Shown: positions 9,828 to 19,307, counted from the first letter of the stretch. The stretch is 64,000 nucleotides of DNA from Methylocapsa palsarum (GCF_900114285.1 NZ_FOSN01000001.1:186001-250000); one strand, 5' to 3'. The notes: generated from the sequence alone by a model not told the origin. A program made the numbers and translations.

Positions 9828-10167
9828 GGCGAACAATCCTGGAGGTCTGCTCAAAATACGGGGAACCATAAATGAAAGATCCAAAATGAACGATTTATGC
9901 GGCGGAATTCATAAGGGTTTAGGACGCTTTTTTGAGGGCTGAAAGCCCGGGCGCCGCCCCGGACCGTTCATTGGTTCGAGAACCTCGTCCGGAATCTCGA
10001 CGAGGACCGCGCGGTCCTCGGGGGGCGCCAATCCGCCCAAGCTGGGCGAATCCGGCGCGGGCGGCCTTTCAATTTTCACAATTGCGCCGTTCATCATACA
10101 TAAATGCAGCGGGTAGATTTTTGCAGGTTGTTATTGCTATACTCTTGGCTGCAAGGATAATCGATTT
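9828..10167. other. cpoB-glmM divergent intergenic region
   Basis: The region should contain divergent promoters for cpoB (minus) and glmM (plus). A TATACT hexamer lies about 28 bp before the glmM start without a good -35 partner. A 62-codon minus-strand frame (10097-9909) is described separately. If the neighbouring block was inverted, the second junction falls here. Confidence 0.4.
9909..10097 (-). CDS. Possible small proline-rich protein, unrecognised
   Basis: This is a 62-codon frame with two adjacent ATG codons at its start and no visible ribosome binding site. The product would be Pro-rich (16% or so) with a basic C-terminus (SKKRPKPL), no signal peptide and no membrane helix. I do not recognise it. 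It sits upstream of cpoB on the same strand and could equally be a chance frame in GC-rich DNA, which I think more likely. Confidence 0.2.
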   Translation of the reverse strand: MMNGAIVKIERPPAPDSPSLGGLAPPEDRAVLVEIPDEVLEPMNGPGRRPGFQPSKKRPKPL

Positions 10168-11517
10168 ATGGTTCGCAAGCATTTCGGAACGGATGGAATA
10201 AGAGGCCTCGCCAATGTGGCGATCACGCCTGAACTCGCTTTGAAGGTCGCCCAGGCCGCCGGCGTGGTTTTCCAGCGGGGCGAACATCGCCACCGCGTCG
10301 TGATCGGAAAAGACACGCGGCTTTCGAGCTATATGATCGAAAATGCGATGGTGGCGGGGTTCACGTCGGTCGGAACCGACGCGCTTTTGCTCGGCCCGAT
10401 GCCGACTCCGGCGGTGGCGATGCTGACGCATTCCATGCGGGCCGATCTCGGCGTCATGATCTCGGCGTCCCACAACCGGTTCGAGGACAACGGCATCAAG
10501 CTGTTCGGGCCCGACGGCTTCAAGCTGTCCGACGAAATCGAAGCGCAGATCGAGACCATGCTGGCCAAGGATTTCGCGCTGAAACTGGCGAAGCCCGCCG
10601 ACCTCGGGCGGGCGATGAGGGTCGAGGGCGACCGCGCCCGCTACATCGAATTCGCCAAGCGCACGCTGACGCGCAATCTGACCCTCGACGGACTTCGCGT
10701 GGTGGTGGATTGCGCCAATGGCGCCGCCTACAAGGTCGCGCCCGAAGCCCTTTGGGAGCTGGGCGCGGAAGTGTTTTCGATCGGCGTCGAGCCCGATGGG
10801 TTCAATATCAATCGGGACGTGGGCTCGACCTCGCCGCAGGCCCTCGTCAAAAAGGTCCGCGAAATGCGCGCGGACATCGGCATCGCCCTCGACGGAGACG
10901 CGGACAGGGTTCTGATCGTTGACGAAATGGGCAAGATCATCGACGGCGATCAATTGATGGCGGCGGTGGCCCAGCGCTGGAAGGAAGAGGGCCGGCTCGC
11001 AAAGCCGGGCATCGTCGCGACGGTGATGTCGAATCTCGGGCTCGAGCGCTACCTTGAGGGGATCAACCTGTCGCTCGCCCGAACGGCGGTCGGCGACCGC
11101 TACGTGCTCGAACATATGCGCCAGCACGGCTACAATCTGGGCGGCGAGCAATCCGGGCATCTGATCTTGTCGGATTATTGCACGACCGGCGACGGTCTCG
11201 TCGCGGCCCTGCAATTGCTGGCGATCGTGAAGCACGAATCGAAGCCGGTGAGCCAGGTCTGCCGCAAGTTCGAGGCGCTGCCTCAGGTGCTGAAGAATGT
11301 GAAGGTCACGACCGGCAAACCGCTGGAGGACGCCCGCGTCGCCCGCGCCATTGAATCCGGCGCAGCCCGGCTCGGCAATTCCGGACGCCTTGTGATCCGC
11401 GCCTCCGGAACCGAGCCGGTGATCCGGGTGATGGGCGAGGGCGATAATCTCGATCTCGTCGAACGGGTCGTCGATGACGTTTGCGACGCGCTCGCCGAAT
11501 CGGCGCAGGCGGCTTAA
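10168..11517 (+). CDS. glmM: GlmM, phosphoglucosamine mutase
   Basis: GlmM converts glucosamine-6-phosphate to glucosamine-1-phosphate on the way to UDP-GlcNAc for peptidoglycan and lipopolysaccharide. The 449-residue product has the [10 protein letters not shown] start, the phosphoserine loop ISASHN, the metal-binding DGDADR loop, the sugar-binding GGEQSGH loop and the phosphate-binding [12 protein letters not shown] segment. All four domains of the alpha-D-phosphohexomutase family are complete and the length is normal. In related genomes it follows ftsH on the same strand; here the preceding block is reversed. Confidence 0.97.
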   Translation: MVRKHFGTDGIRGLANVAITPELALKVAQAAGVVFQRGEHRHRVVIGKDTRLSSYMIENAMVAGFTSVGTDALLLGPMPTPAVAMLTHSMRADLGVMISASHNRFEDNGIKLFGPDGFKLSDEIEAQIETMLAKDFALKLAKPADLGRAMRVEGDRARYIEFAKRTLTRNLTLDGLRVVVDCANGAAYKVAPEALWELGAEVFSIGVEPDGFNINRDVGSTSPQALVKKVREMRADIGIALDGDADRVLIVDEMGKIIDGDQLMAAVAQRWKEEGRLAKPGIVATVMSNLGLERYLEGINLSLARTAVGDRYVLEHMRQHGYNLGGEQSGHLILSDYCTTGDGLVAALQLLAIVKHESKPVSQVCRKFEALPQVLKNVKVTTGKPLEDARVARAIESGAARLGNSGRLVIRASGTEPVIRVMGEGDNLDLVERVVDDVCDALAESAQAA

Positions 11518-11559
11518 AGCGCCGTCCCGCATTATTGGTCGAGAGCTAGGCGGTCTGGA

Positions 11560-11811
11560 CTAGCTTTTGTGGTGATGGTGATGTTTGCTGGCGTGCGAGG
11601 AGCTGGGCGCGACGACCGCGCGGCACGCCGGGCTGATATTGGCCTTGTAGGTGACCAGACACGCATGGATTTTCCCGTGATCGGGAATATAGGGGCCGCA
11701 AAGACGCATGGCGTCGTCCTGGCAGGCGGCCTGCTCCTTTTGATAACTGGCGCAAAGCGCGCCCGAGGTCATCAGCAGCGAGGCGAGAACGGCGGTCACA
11801 GCGCGCTTCAT
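11560..11811 (-). CDS. Small secreted Cys-rich protein with His tail
   Basis: The 83-residue product has a signal peptide (first 20 residues or so, ending ALCAS) and one compact Cys-rich unit: QAACQDDAMRLCGPYIPD, CL and SPACRAV. The spacing matches the Cys-rich repeat known from eukaryotic GLG1, which also occurs in small secreted alphaproteobacterial proteins. The C-terminus is HASKHHHHHKS, a plausible metal-binding tail. A paralogue is encoded 130 bp upstream on the same strand. Four cysteines suggest two disulfides in the periplasm. The function is unknown. Confidence 0.7.
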   Translation of the reverse strand: MKRAVTAVLASLLMTSGALCASYQKEQAACQDDAMRLCGPYIPDHGKIHACLVTYKANISPACRAVVAPSSSHASKHHHHHKS

Positions 11812-11940
11812 TGGCGTTTTCCCTTATAATTCCAATATCGATTCTGATCGACGCAAGCCTGAGAACACGCGCCGGAATCGTGACCGTGAAGCGGAATTCG
11901 GCGAGGGTGTCAAGTCGCGCGCTGTCGTCCCGCCATGAAC

Positions 11941-12177
11941 TCAAGGGTTCTTGCGAACGCGGACCGGCCGGAACATCGCGCGGCATTGCGGGCTGAGCGC
12001 CTTGATCTGCCGTTCAAGACAAGCCTGCACCTGCGCTTCATCGGGTATGGCGTCGCTGCAAAGACGATAGGCGTCTTCCTGGCAGGCGGCTTGCCGGTCG
12101 GCGTGGAGATCGGCGAACGCGGAGCCGCAAAACGGCAGCGAGGCGACAACGAGAGCGAACCAAAATTTTCCGGGCAT
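11941..12177 (-). CDS. Small secreted Cys-rich protein, paralogue of the 11560 gene
   Basis: The 78-residue product has a signal peptide (about 22 residues) and the same Cys-rich unit as its neighbour: QAACQEDAYRLCSDAIPD, ACL and SPQCRAM. The residues between the cysteines differ, and the C-terminus is basic (RPVRVRKNP) with no His run. The two genes are tandem on the minus strand and look like an old duplication with divergent tails. Function unknown; periplasmic location is inferred from the signal. Confidence 0.68.
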   Translation of the reverse strand: MPGKFWFALVVASLPFCGSAFADLHADRQAACQEDAYRLCSDAIPDEAQVQACLERQIKALSPQCRAMFRPVRVRKNP

Positions 12178-12302
12178 CTTTATTCAGTTTCCTTGTTGCG
12201 GCGAGAGTTTCGTTGCGGCGATGGCGTCGCGGCCATGATTTAGCTCAAACGGGGACCGGACGCCAATCGAAGGACGCAGCAAAGCCCGAGCCGGACGCTT
12301 GA

Positions 12303-14504
12303 TTATTCTCCCGGCCCTCCGGCCTTCACGCGCGCGGCGGCGGCCATCCCGGACTCGGCGTCAAGCACACGACGAAGCTTCGCCGCAAGGCGGTCGAGAG
12401 TGTAGGGCTTGCTGATGAGTTCGACCCCCGGATCGAGCCGGCCATTGTGAACGATTGCGTTCTCGGTGTACCCGGAGGTGAACAGAACCTTCAGTCCGGG
12501 GATCATCGCGCGGGCGAGTTCGGCGAGCTTCCGGCCGCCGATCGGCCCCGGCATGACGACGTCGGTGAACAGAAGGTCGATTTTCGTCCCCTCCTCCAGG
12601 ATTTTCAGGGCTTCCGACCCTCCCGCCGCCGTCAGCACGTTATAGCCAAGGCTTTCGAGCATGGCGGCGACGGTGGCGCGGACGATTTCATCGTCGTCCG
12701 CGAGCAGCACCGTTTCGGCGGCGCTTGAAGCGAAGGCGCCGGGCTCGATTGGACGCGCCACGGCCTGTCCGTCGCTGCGGGGCAGGTACAGCTTCACGGT
12801 CGTGCCTTCCCCCGCTTCGCTGTAAATCTTGATGTGGCCGCCCGACTGCTTGACGAAACCGTAGACCTGAGGGAGGCCAAGTCCGGTGCCTTCGCCGACC
12901 GGCTTTGTCGTAAAGAAAGGGTCCAGAGCGCGGGACTTGGTCGCTTCGTCCATGCCAAGGCCGGTGTCGGTGATCGCGAACATCACATATTGACCAGGTT
13001 CGACCTCGGCGTGGCGCGCGGCGTAGGAATCGTCGAGCGAAGCGTTAACGGCTTCGATCGTCAGCTTACCCCCATCGGGCATCGCGTCGCGGGCGTTGAT
13101 CGCGAGGTTCAGGACGGCGGACTGAAACTGGGCTGGATCGACGATCGTGTTCCACAACCCACCCGAGGAGATGCATTCGACCTCGATCGTTTCTCCGACA
13201 GCGCGCAGAACAAGAGGCAAAATCTCGGTCATCAACGGGCCGACCGCGACGACCTCCGGCTGCAAGGGTTGACGCCGGGCGAACGCGAGAAGCTGTTTCG
13301 TCAGCCTTGCGCCGCGCTCCGCCGCGAGCATCGTCATCTCGATGCGTTCCAGCGCCTTGGAATTGCCGCCGACCGCCTCGCGCAGCATGCCGACGCAGCC
13401 GATCACGATCGTCAGCAGATTGTTGAAATCATGCGCGACGCCGCCGGTCATCTGGCCCAGCGCCTGGAGCTTGCCGGTCTGAAGAAGCATTTCGTCGGCG
13501 CGCCGCCGTTCGGTGACGTCGAGCAAGGTGGTGATGGAGCTGTCGCCCGCGAGAGGATTATGGAAAATTTCCAGGCGCCGGGCGTCCGTGGTCTTGCGCT
13601 CGACGAGAACCGCGCGCGCGGCGCGGCGCCCCTCCTCGCGAAGACTGACGATTTTTGCGCCGACCTCCGCCGCGGCCGGATGCGTTATCGGGTCGAACAC
13701 CAGATTCGCTCCACGGGCGAGCGCGTCTGGAGCGATTCCCAGAATTCGCGTAAACGCCGCGTTCCAGGCGAGCAAGCGATCGTCCGCGTCGAAGGTCGCG
13801 ACGCCCTCCCTGACGCTGTCGAGGGTGGCGAGCAGAATACGTTCGGATGACGCCGCCTTGCGATAGGCGTGCGACAAAAACCATGCGCCGGCGAGGAGAG
13901 CGAGGGCGGCGACCACGCCGCCCTCGATCGACGTCGCGGTGATCTGACGTTCAGCGGCTTCTGATCTCTCCAGCCCTTTTTGAAGCCGCCCGGCGGCGGC
14001 CTCCTGAATTTGCTTGAGGAGGGTCTCGATCTCGATCATCGTCTCGCGTCCGACATCCGTTTCGACGATAGCCTTGGCCGCCTCGTATCCCTGCTCGCGT
14101 CGCGCTTTGATCGTCGCCACGAGTTCGTCCACTTTGGCCTCAGTCGTCGTTTGCAGCTCGGCGAGCCGCCGTTGCTGGCCCGGTTTGTCGAGCGTTTCGC
14201 GGCGCAGTTCGGCGAAGAGTCGGGGGATCGCTTGTCTCGCCCGCTCATAGGGTTCGAGATATTTGTCGCTTCCGGTGATCAAAAAACCCCGCTGGCCGCT
14301 CTCGGCGTCACGGACCGCGCTATCGATCGCGTCGGTGAGCTCCATCACCTTCAGCCGCTGCGCCATCTCGGTCCGCGCGGCTTTCGCCTCCGGCGCGTTG
14401 CGGCACACTTGCAAGAACCCGATCAGGGCCAGGAAGGCGAGCGGCACGAGCATCAGCGCGAGCGCAATGGAGGCCTCGACGCGCCCGCTTAATCGCCTGT
14501 TCAT
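12303..14504 (-). CDS. Hybrid sensor histidine kinase: CHASE3, PAS, HisKA, HATPase, receiver
   Basis: The 733-residue membrane sensor has a first helix at about 13-32, a periplasmic CHASE3 domain (GQRGFLITGSDKYLEPY is typical), a second helix near 187-207, a PAS domain, a HisKA domain with GGVAHDFNNLLT carrying the phospho-His, an HATPase domain with DTGLGMDE and GTGLGLPQVYG, and a C-terminal receiver with VLLADDDEI and the phosphoacceptor in LLFTDVVMPG. CAGGAG 9 nt upstream supports the ATG at 14504. No separate response regulator is adjacent, so the output partner is unknown. The signal sensed is not evident. Confidence 0.9.
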   Translation of the reverse strand: MNRRLSGRVEASIALALMLVPLAFLALIGFLQVCRNAPEAKAARTEMAQRLKVMELTDAIDSAVRDAESGQRGFLITGSDKYLEPYERARQAIPRLFAELRRETLDKPGQQRRLAELQTTTEAKVDELVATIKARREQGYEAAKAIVETDVGRETMIEIETLLKQIQEAAAGRLQKGLERSEAAERQITATSIEGGVVAALALLAGAWFLSHAYRKAASSERILLATLDSVREGVATFDADDRLLAWNAAFTRILGIAPDALARGANLVFDPITHPAAAEVGAKIVSLREEGRRAARAVLVERKTTDARRLEIFHNPLAGDSSITTLLDVTERRRADEMLLQTGKLQALGQMTGGVAHDFNNLLTIVIGCVGMLREAVGGNSKALERIEMTMLAAERGARLTKQLLAFARRQPLQPEVVAVGPLMTEILPLVLRAVGETIEVECISSGGLWNTIVDPAQFQSAVLNLAINARDAMPDGGKLTIEAVNASLDDSYAARHAEVEPGQYVMFAITDTGLGMDEATKSRALDPFFTTKPVGEGTGLGLPQVYGFVKQSGGHIKIYSEAGEGTTVKLYLPRSDGQAVARPIEPGAFASSAAETVLLADDDEIVRATVAAMLESLGYNVLTAAGGSEALKILEEGTKIDLLFTDVVMPGPIGGRKLAELARAMIPGLKVLFTSGYTENAIVHNGRLDPGVELISKPYTLDRLAAKLRRVLDAESGMAAAARVKAGGPGE

Positions 14505-14730
14505 GCGGGCAGACTCCTGCGCGGCGGCGGGCCTCGCCATCCTCGCCTGGGGCAGGTTTTCGCCGCACGGTTTTTGCAGGTTGATTGTTGTGGCAAACTC
14601 TTGATCCCGGCGTCCGCACGCAGCGGCGGTTTTTTTCTCGCAGAGAGGCCCCCTCGCCGGTAAACAGGCAATCGCGGCCACGCCACGCAAGATATACATA
14701 CGCAAATCGCGCCATGAAGGATCAAAATTC

Positions 14731-15522
14731 TTGTTCTCCCAAGGCGAAATAGAACGCTACGCGCGCCATATCGTGCTGCATGGCGTGGGCGGTCCCGGCC
14801 AGCAAAAGCTCAACCGCGCCCGGGTTCTCGTCGTCGGCGCGGGCGGGCTCGGCTCGCCGCTGATCCAGTATCTGGCCGCGGCCGGCGTCGGCGAGATCGG
14901 CGTCGCCGACGATGACAGCGTCTCGTTGTCCAATCTGCAGCGCCAGGTCCTGCACGGGACGGGCGACATCGGTCGAAGCAAGGTGGAGAGCGCCGCCGCG
15001 GCGGTGGAGCGGCTCAATCCCCATGTCAAGGTCACGCCGCACTTTATGAGGCTCACGGCCGGCAACGCGCGCGGTCTCGTCGAAGCCTATGACGTCATCG
15101 CCGACGGGTCAGACAATTTTGCGACGCGCTATCTCGTCTCCGACGCCTGCTTTCACGCTAGACGTCCGCTCGTCACCGCCGCGGTCGGCGCGTTCGACGG
15201 ATCGCTGACGGTTCTGCGGCCCTATGAGGCGGGCGCCGATGGCCGGCCTAATCCGACCTATCGCTGTCTGTTTCCCGAAACGCCGCCCGAGGGCGCGTCG
15301 CCGCCCTGTTCCGAGGCCGGTGTGCTCGGCGCCCTGACCGGTGTGCTCGGCTCGCTGATGGCCCTCGAAGTGATGCGCGAAATCGTCGGCTTCGGTGAAA
15401 GCCAGGTCGGCAAGCTGCTTCTCGTCGACGCGCTCCTGATGCGGTTCGAAACGCTGCGCTATGGCTGGGACCCGAACAATCCCCTGAACGGCGATAAGAC
15501 GGAAGTTGGCCCAATCACTTAG
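14731..15522 (+). CDS. moeB: HesA/MoeB/ThiF family E1-like adenylyltransferase
   Basis: Such enzymes adenylate the C-terminus of a ubiquitin-like sulfur carrier, MoaD for molybdopterin or ThiS for thiamine. The 263-residue product has the nucleotide loop VVGAGGLGSP, the NLQRQVLH segment with the conserved arginine and ADGSDNFATRY with the metal-binding Asp. The CxxC zinc pairs of E. coli MoeB are absent: PTYRC has one cysteine and the C-terminus is WDPNNPLNG, a form I associate with alphaproteobacterial MoeB-like proteins. The start is a TTG with GAAGG 10 nt upstream; no in-frame ATG fits. Carrier specificity cannot be told from this window. Confidence 0.82.
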   Translation: MFSQGEIERYARHIVLHGVGGPGQQKLNRARVLVVGAGGLGSPLIQYLAAAGVGEIGVADDDSVSLSNLQRQVLHGTGDIGRSKVESAAAAVERLNPHVKVTPHFMRLTAGNARGLVEAYDVIADGSDNFATRYLVSDACFHARRPLVTAAVGAFDGSLTVLRPYEAGADGRPNPTYRCLFPETPPEGASPPCSEAGVLGALTGVLGSLMALEVMREIVGFGESQVGKLLLVDALLMRFETLRYGWDPNNPLNGDKTEVGPIT

Positions 15523-15661
15523 TTAACGGGCTTTTGGCGGTGTCTTGAGCGCTTGATTTCATTATTGGACGACCTTAGGTTTCGTCGTAATTTTCAATAG
15601 AATCATGGGACCGAAAGTGAGATAAGGTCGGACGCGGTCATGGCCGCGATCGAGGCTTTCC

Positions 15662-16728
15662 GTGACTACCCTTTTTAAGACCATCGAAGATCCGGGTACG
15701 CTTGCGCAAGCGATCGTGGACACGATTCGCGAGCCGTTGCTTGTGCTTGGAGACGACCTGTGCGTGCTCGCCGTCAGCCGCTCCTATTGTCTCATGTTCG
15801 AGGTCGCGAGTTCTAACGTTCTGGGTCAGTCGCTTTACGCCCTGGGCGACGGTCAGTGGCGCATTCCTGATCTTGGCGCGCTTTTGGAAAAAGTCCTCCG
15901 GGAACATATCCCCGCAGAGTGTTTTGAGGTCGAGCACGAGTTTCCGAGGATTGGCCGTCGCACGATGCTGCTGAATGCGCGCGAGGTGTTCTACGACCAT
16001 TCCGCGCGCACCACTCTTTTGCTGGCGTTCGAGGATGTCACCGCACTGCGGGCCGCCGATCGTGAGAAAGATGAGTTTTTGCGACGCACGGAAGAATTGA
16101 TCCAGCAAAAAGACGTGTTGCTCCGCGAAATGGAGCACCGCGTCGGAAACAGCCTTCAGATCATCGCCAGCATCCTAATGTTGAAAGCGCGTACCGTACC
16201 TCAGACGAGACCCGTCTGCATCTTCAGGACGTGCATCGACGCGTAATGGCGGTGGCGGCGGTACAGCAGCATCTGCACATTTCCGAGCGTCATGATCAGA
16301 TCGACATCAAGCCTTATCTTTCGGGGCTTTGCGAAAGCTTGGCGGCGTCTATGATCGGCGCAAGCCGGTCGGTCTCGCTGCAGGTTCGGATCAACGGCGG
16401 AAAAGCCGAGTACTCAAAGGCGGTCAGCCTTGGTCTTGTCGTCACAGAGCTTGTGATTAATGCATTGAAGCACGCTTTTCCGAAGGAAAAGCCGGACTGT
16501 CAAGTTGTCGTCAGTTATCAGACCCATAATGAGAATTGGACTCTCGTCGTTTCTGACAACGGGGCCGGAAAGCAGGAAGTCGTTGCAGATCTTGCGAAGG
16601 GCGGCCTCGGCACGTCCCTGGTCAAAGCGCTCGCGCAGCAGCTTGACGCAAAGGTCGAGGTCTTGAGCGGCCCAGGCGGCGTGAAGGCATCACTCACGCA
16701 TGTCTCGCAAGCGTCCCTGCCCGCATAG
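15662..16728 (+). pseudogene. PAS-HWE-type histidine kinase, split by a one-base frameshift
   Basis: The first frame (GTG 15662, stop 16246) encodes a PAS domain and the dimerisation motif EMEHRVGNSLQIIAS of HWE/HisKA_2 kinases, then loses homology after LKARTV. The frame that continues the family pattern (SDETRLHLQDVHRRVM) begins at 16201 and runs to 16728, with the ATPase motifs LVVTELVINALKHAF and GGLGTSLVKAL. One base appears missing at about 16196-16201. The repaired protein would be about 355 residues, normal for the family. Both halves are otherwise intact, so the lesion is recent or an assembly error. The second part has a GTG at 16231 and might be made separately. Confidence 0.85.
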
Positions 16729-16755
16729 CCGATCTGTTTGCCGCCGACGCTCGAT

Positions 16756-16776
16756 CGCCAGAGCGATTCTCTGGCG
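16756..16776. repeat. Perfect hairpin between kinase remnant and cydA
   Basis: CGCCAGAG and CTCTGGCG form an 8-bp stem around a 5-nt loop, 28 bp past the kinase stop. No T-run follows on either strand, so it may be a weak terminator or a structured part of the cydA leader. Confidence 0.45.
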
Positions 16777-16790
16777 GGTCATCCGGGCGT

Positions 16791-16820
16791 CTTCCGGGAC
16801 AGGTCCTTCCGGGATAGGTC
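16791..16820. repeat. 15-bp direct repeat in the cydA leader
   Basis: Two adjacent copies of CTTCCGGGAYAGGTC differ at one base. They lie 30 bp before the cydA start codon. A regulatory role is possible but not shown. Confidence 0.45.
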
Positions 16821-16849
16821 ATTGGGGCTGGGCGCACTGAGGGAAAGCC

Positions 16850-18244
16850 ATGGATCTCGACGCCACCTTGCTCAGCCGGATTCAGTTCGGTTTCACGATC
16901 ACGTTCCACATTATCTTTCCCGCCTTCACCATCGGCCTCTCGGCGTTCATCGCCGTCTTGCTCGCGCGATGGATGATCACCAGGGACGACCGCTTCCGCG
17001 ATCTCGCCTCGTTCTGGACCAAGATTTTCGCCGTCTCCTTCGCGATGGGCGTGGTGTCGGGTCTTGTCCTCTCCTATGAATTCGGGACCAACTGGAGCGG
17101 CTTCTCACGGGTCGTCGGCAATGTCCTTGGGCCCCTGCTTGCCTATGAAGTGCTGACCGCGTTTTTTCTCGAGGCCAGCTTTCTCGGCATCATGCTGTTT
17201 GGCCGGAACCGCGTCCCGCCCTGGCTGCATCTGACCGCCGCGATCATCGTTTCGATCGGCACCGCGACGTCGGCCTTCTGGATTCTGTCGGCCAATTCCT
17301 GGATGCAATATCCGGCCGGGTACGAATTGAGGAACGGGATCGCCTTCCCGCTCGATTGGAAGGACGTCGTGTTCAACCCGACGTTTCCGTTGCGTTTCGC
17401 CCATATGCTGACGGCCGCCTATCTCACGACGTCGATCGTCGTGCTCGCCGTCGGCGCGCGCTTCGCGCTCGCCGGTAAATTCCCCGATCATTCGAAAACG
17501 ATGCTGCGGATGGGCCTCGGACTCGCCGTGATTCTCGCGCCGCTGCAAATCTTCATCGGTGATCAGCACGGTCTCGTCACGGCGAAATACCAGCCGGCGA
17601 AGCTTGCGGCGATCGAAGGTCACTGGGAGGTGGAAAAAGGCGCGCCGCTGGTGCTCTTCGGCTGGCCTGACGAGAAGACCCAATCCAATCTCTACCAGGT
17701 CGCGATCCCGCATCTTGGCAGTCTGATCATCACCCACAGCTGGGACGGCGCCTATCCGGGACTGAAGCAGTTCGCCCGCGCCGACCGGCCGCCGGTTCCG
17801 CAGGTCTTTTTCGCCTTCCGCATCATGGTCGGCGTCGGCTTTGCGCTCCTTGCGCTCGTCATCTGGGGCGGCGTCCTTGCGTTGAGGGGCGAACTGACGA
17901 CGAATCGCCTGTTCCTCAAGGTCGCGGCGGTCAGCTGGCCCCTGGGGTTTGTCGCCATCATCTCCGGCTGGATGGTGACCGAGATCGGCCGTCAGCCCTG
18001 GATTGCGACCGGGGTGCTGCGCACCGCCGACGCCGCCTCGCCGGTGATCGCGCAAGCGGTGCTGGGATCCCTGATCGGGTTTGTTCTCGTCTATGGAATC
18101 GTGTTTTCGACCGGCATCTACGCCATGAACCGGCTGATCAACAAAGGTCCGACGCCCTCGGTCGTCGCGGCGCGGACGGGGACGCCGTCCCGGCCTCTGG
18201 CCGCGGGAACAGGCGCGCTTGGCGATTCCGCGGGAGAGGAATGA
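16850..18244 (+). CDS. cydA: Cytochrome bd-type (cyanide-insensitive) quinol oxidase subunit I
   Basis: Subunit I binds quinol and the hemes of a cytochrome bd-family oxidase in the inner membrane. The 464-residue product has FTITFHIIFPAF with the N-terminal heme His, FAHMLTAAYL with the second heme His, GDQHGLV at the quinol site, and the GWMVTEIGRQPW motif with the Met and Arg ligand region. The Q-loop is short, as in CioA-type enzymes, and the length is under the 520 or so of E. coli CydA. GAGGGA precedes the ATG. The stop overlaps the subunit II start by 4 nt. No CydX-like small frame is evident downstream. Confidence 0.93.
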   Translation: MDLDATLLSRIQFGFTITFHIIFPAFTIGLSAFIAVLLARWMITRDDRFRDLASFWTKIFAVSFAMGVVSGLVLSYEFGTNWSGFSRVVGNVLGPLLAYEVLTAFFLEASFLGIMLFGRNRVPPWLHLTAAIIVSIGTATSAFWILSANSWMQYPAGYELRNGIAFPLDWKDVVFNPTFPLRFAHMLTAAYLTTSIVVLAVGARFALAGKFPDHSKTMLRMGLGLAVILAPLQIFIGDQHGLVTAKYQPAKLAAIEGHWEVEKGAPLVLFGWPDEKTQSNLYQVAIPHLGSLIITHSWDGAYPGLKQFARADRPPVPQVFFAFRIMVGVGFALLALVIWGGVLALRGELTTNRLFLKVAAVSWPLGFVAIISGWMVTEIGRQPWIATGVLRTADAASPVIAQAVLGSLIGFVLVYGIVFSTGIYAMNRLINKGPTPSVVAARTGTPSRPLAAGTGALGDSAGEE

Positions 18245-19257
18245 TGACGAACATCGACGACGTTCTGCCGGTGATCTGGACCGGCGTCATCGCGACCGCC
18301 GTCGCGATGTATGTGTTTCTCGACGGTTTTGATCTCGGTCTCGGCATCCTGTTCCAGACGACGCGGAGCGAGAGGGCGCGCGACGTCATGATGACTTCGG
18401 TCGCGCCGTTCTGGGACGGCAACCAGACCTGGCTCGTGCTCGGCGGCGGCGGCCTGCTGGCGGCGTTTCCGCTCGCCTATTCGATCATCATGCCGGCGCT
18501 CTACATCCCGGTGATCATGATGCTGCTCGCCCTGATCCTGCGCGGCGTGTCGTTCGAATTCCGCTGGACCAGCAAACCCAACCACAGCCGCTGGGATTGG
18601 GGCTTCTCGATCGGCTCCATCGTCGCGGCTTTTTCGCAGGGGCTGATTTTGGGCGGCCTCCTGAAAGGGATCAAGGTCCAGAACAACATCTTCGCCGGCG
18701 GCCCGTTCGACTGGTTTTCGGCCTTCTCGCTGATGTGCGGCTTCGGCCTCATCGCCGGCTACGGCCTGCTCGGCGCCTGCTGGCTGATCATGAAGACCGG
18801 AGGCGACGTCCAGCGTCACGCCCGCGCGATGGCGCCCAAATTTCTGATCGCCGTCGCGATCTTCGCCGCGCTGGTCAGCCTCTGGACCCCCCTGCGCTAC
18901 GCCCATATCGGAGCGCGGTGGTTCTCCACTCCCAATATCTATCTCCTCTGGCCGCTGCCGCTCGCCACGGCGACGCTGATGGTTTCCGTCTGGCGCTGGA
19001 TCGCGCGCGAGGACGAGTTCAAGCCCTTTTTCGGGGTGATCGGCATTTTTCTCCTCTGCTTTCTCGGGCTGGCGATTTCCTCCTATCCCAATCTCGTTCC
19101 GCCCTCGGTCAGTCTGTGGCAGGCCGCGGCCGCGCCGGCCTCTTTGAAAATCATGCTGATCGGCGTCGCGATCATGCTGCCCCTGGTGCTCAGCTACACG
19201 GCGTTTTTATACTGGACGTTCCGCGCCAAGGTTCAGGAGGGCGAAACCTACCATTGA
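18241..19257 (+). CDS. cydB: Cytochrome bd-type quinol oxidase subunit II
   Basis: Subunit II is the membrane partner that stabilises the heme subunit. The 338-residue product has about eight or nine membrane helices and the family signature FLDGFDLGLGIL near the N-terminus, followed by APFWDGNQTWLVLGGGGLLAAF and SFEFRW. It starts in an ATGA overlap with subunit I, so translation is coupled. The pair gives the cell a high-affinity or stress-resistant terminal oxidase beside its heme-copper oxidases, which are not in this window. Confidence 0.94.
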   Translation: MMTNIDDVLPVIWTGVIATAVAMYVFLDGFDLGLGILFQTTRSERARDVMMTSVAPFWDGNQTWLVLGGGGLLAAFPLAYSIIMPALYIPVIMMLLALILRGVSFEFRWTSKPNHSRWDWGFSIGSIVAAFSQGLILGGLLKGIKVQNNIFAGGPFDWFSAFSLMCGFGLIAGYGLLGACWLIMKTGGDVQRHARAMAPKFLIAVAIFAALVSLWTPLRYAHIGARWFSTPNIYLLWPLPLATATLMVSVWRWIAREDEFKPFFGVIGIFLLCFLGLAISSYPNLVPPSVSLWQAAAAPASLKIMLIGVAIMLPLVLSYTAFLYWTFRAKVQEGETYH

Positions 19258-19282
19258 GCCGGCAGGCGATTGGGCACGCGAG

Positions 19283-19307
19283 CGCGCATGCGCGACCCGC
19301 ATGCGCG
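19283..19307 (+). terminator. Strong hairpin after cydB
   Basis: CGCGCATGCG and CGCATGCGCG form a perfect 10-bp stem with a 5-nt loop 25 bp past the cydB stop. Only TT follows, so it is a strong stem without a proper T-run. It insulates cydAB from the tRNA promoter that starts at the next base. Confidence 0.5.

Noticed and set aside
10069-11532. A 487-codon minus-strand frame
   Set aside because: It is the complement of glmM, whose motifs are complete.
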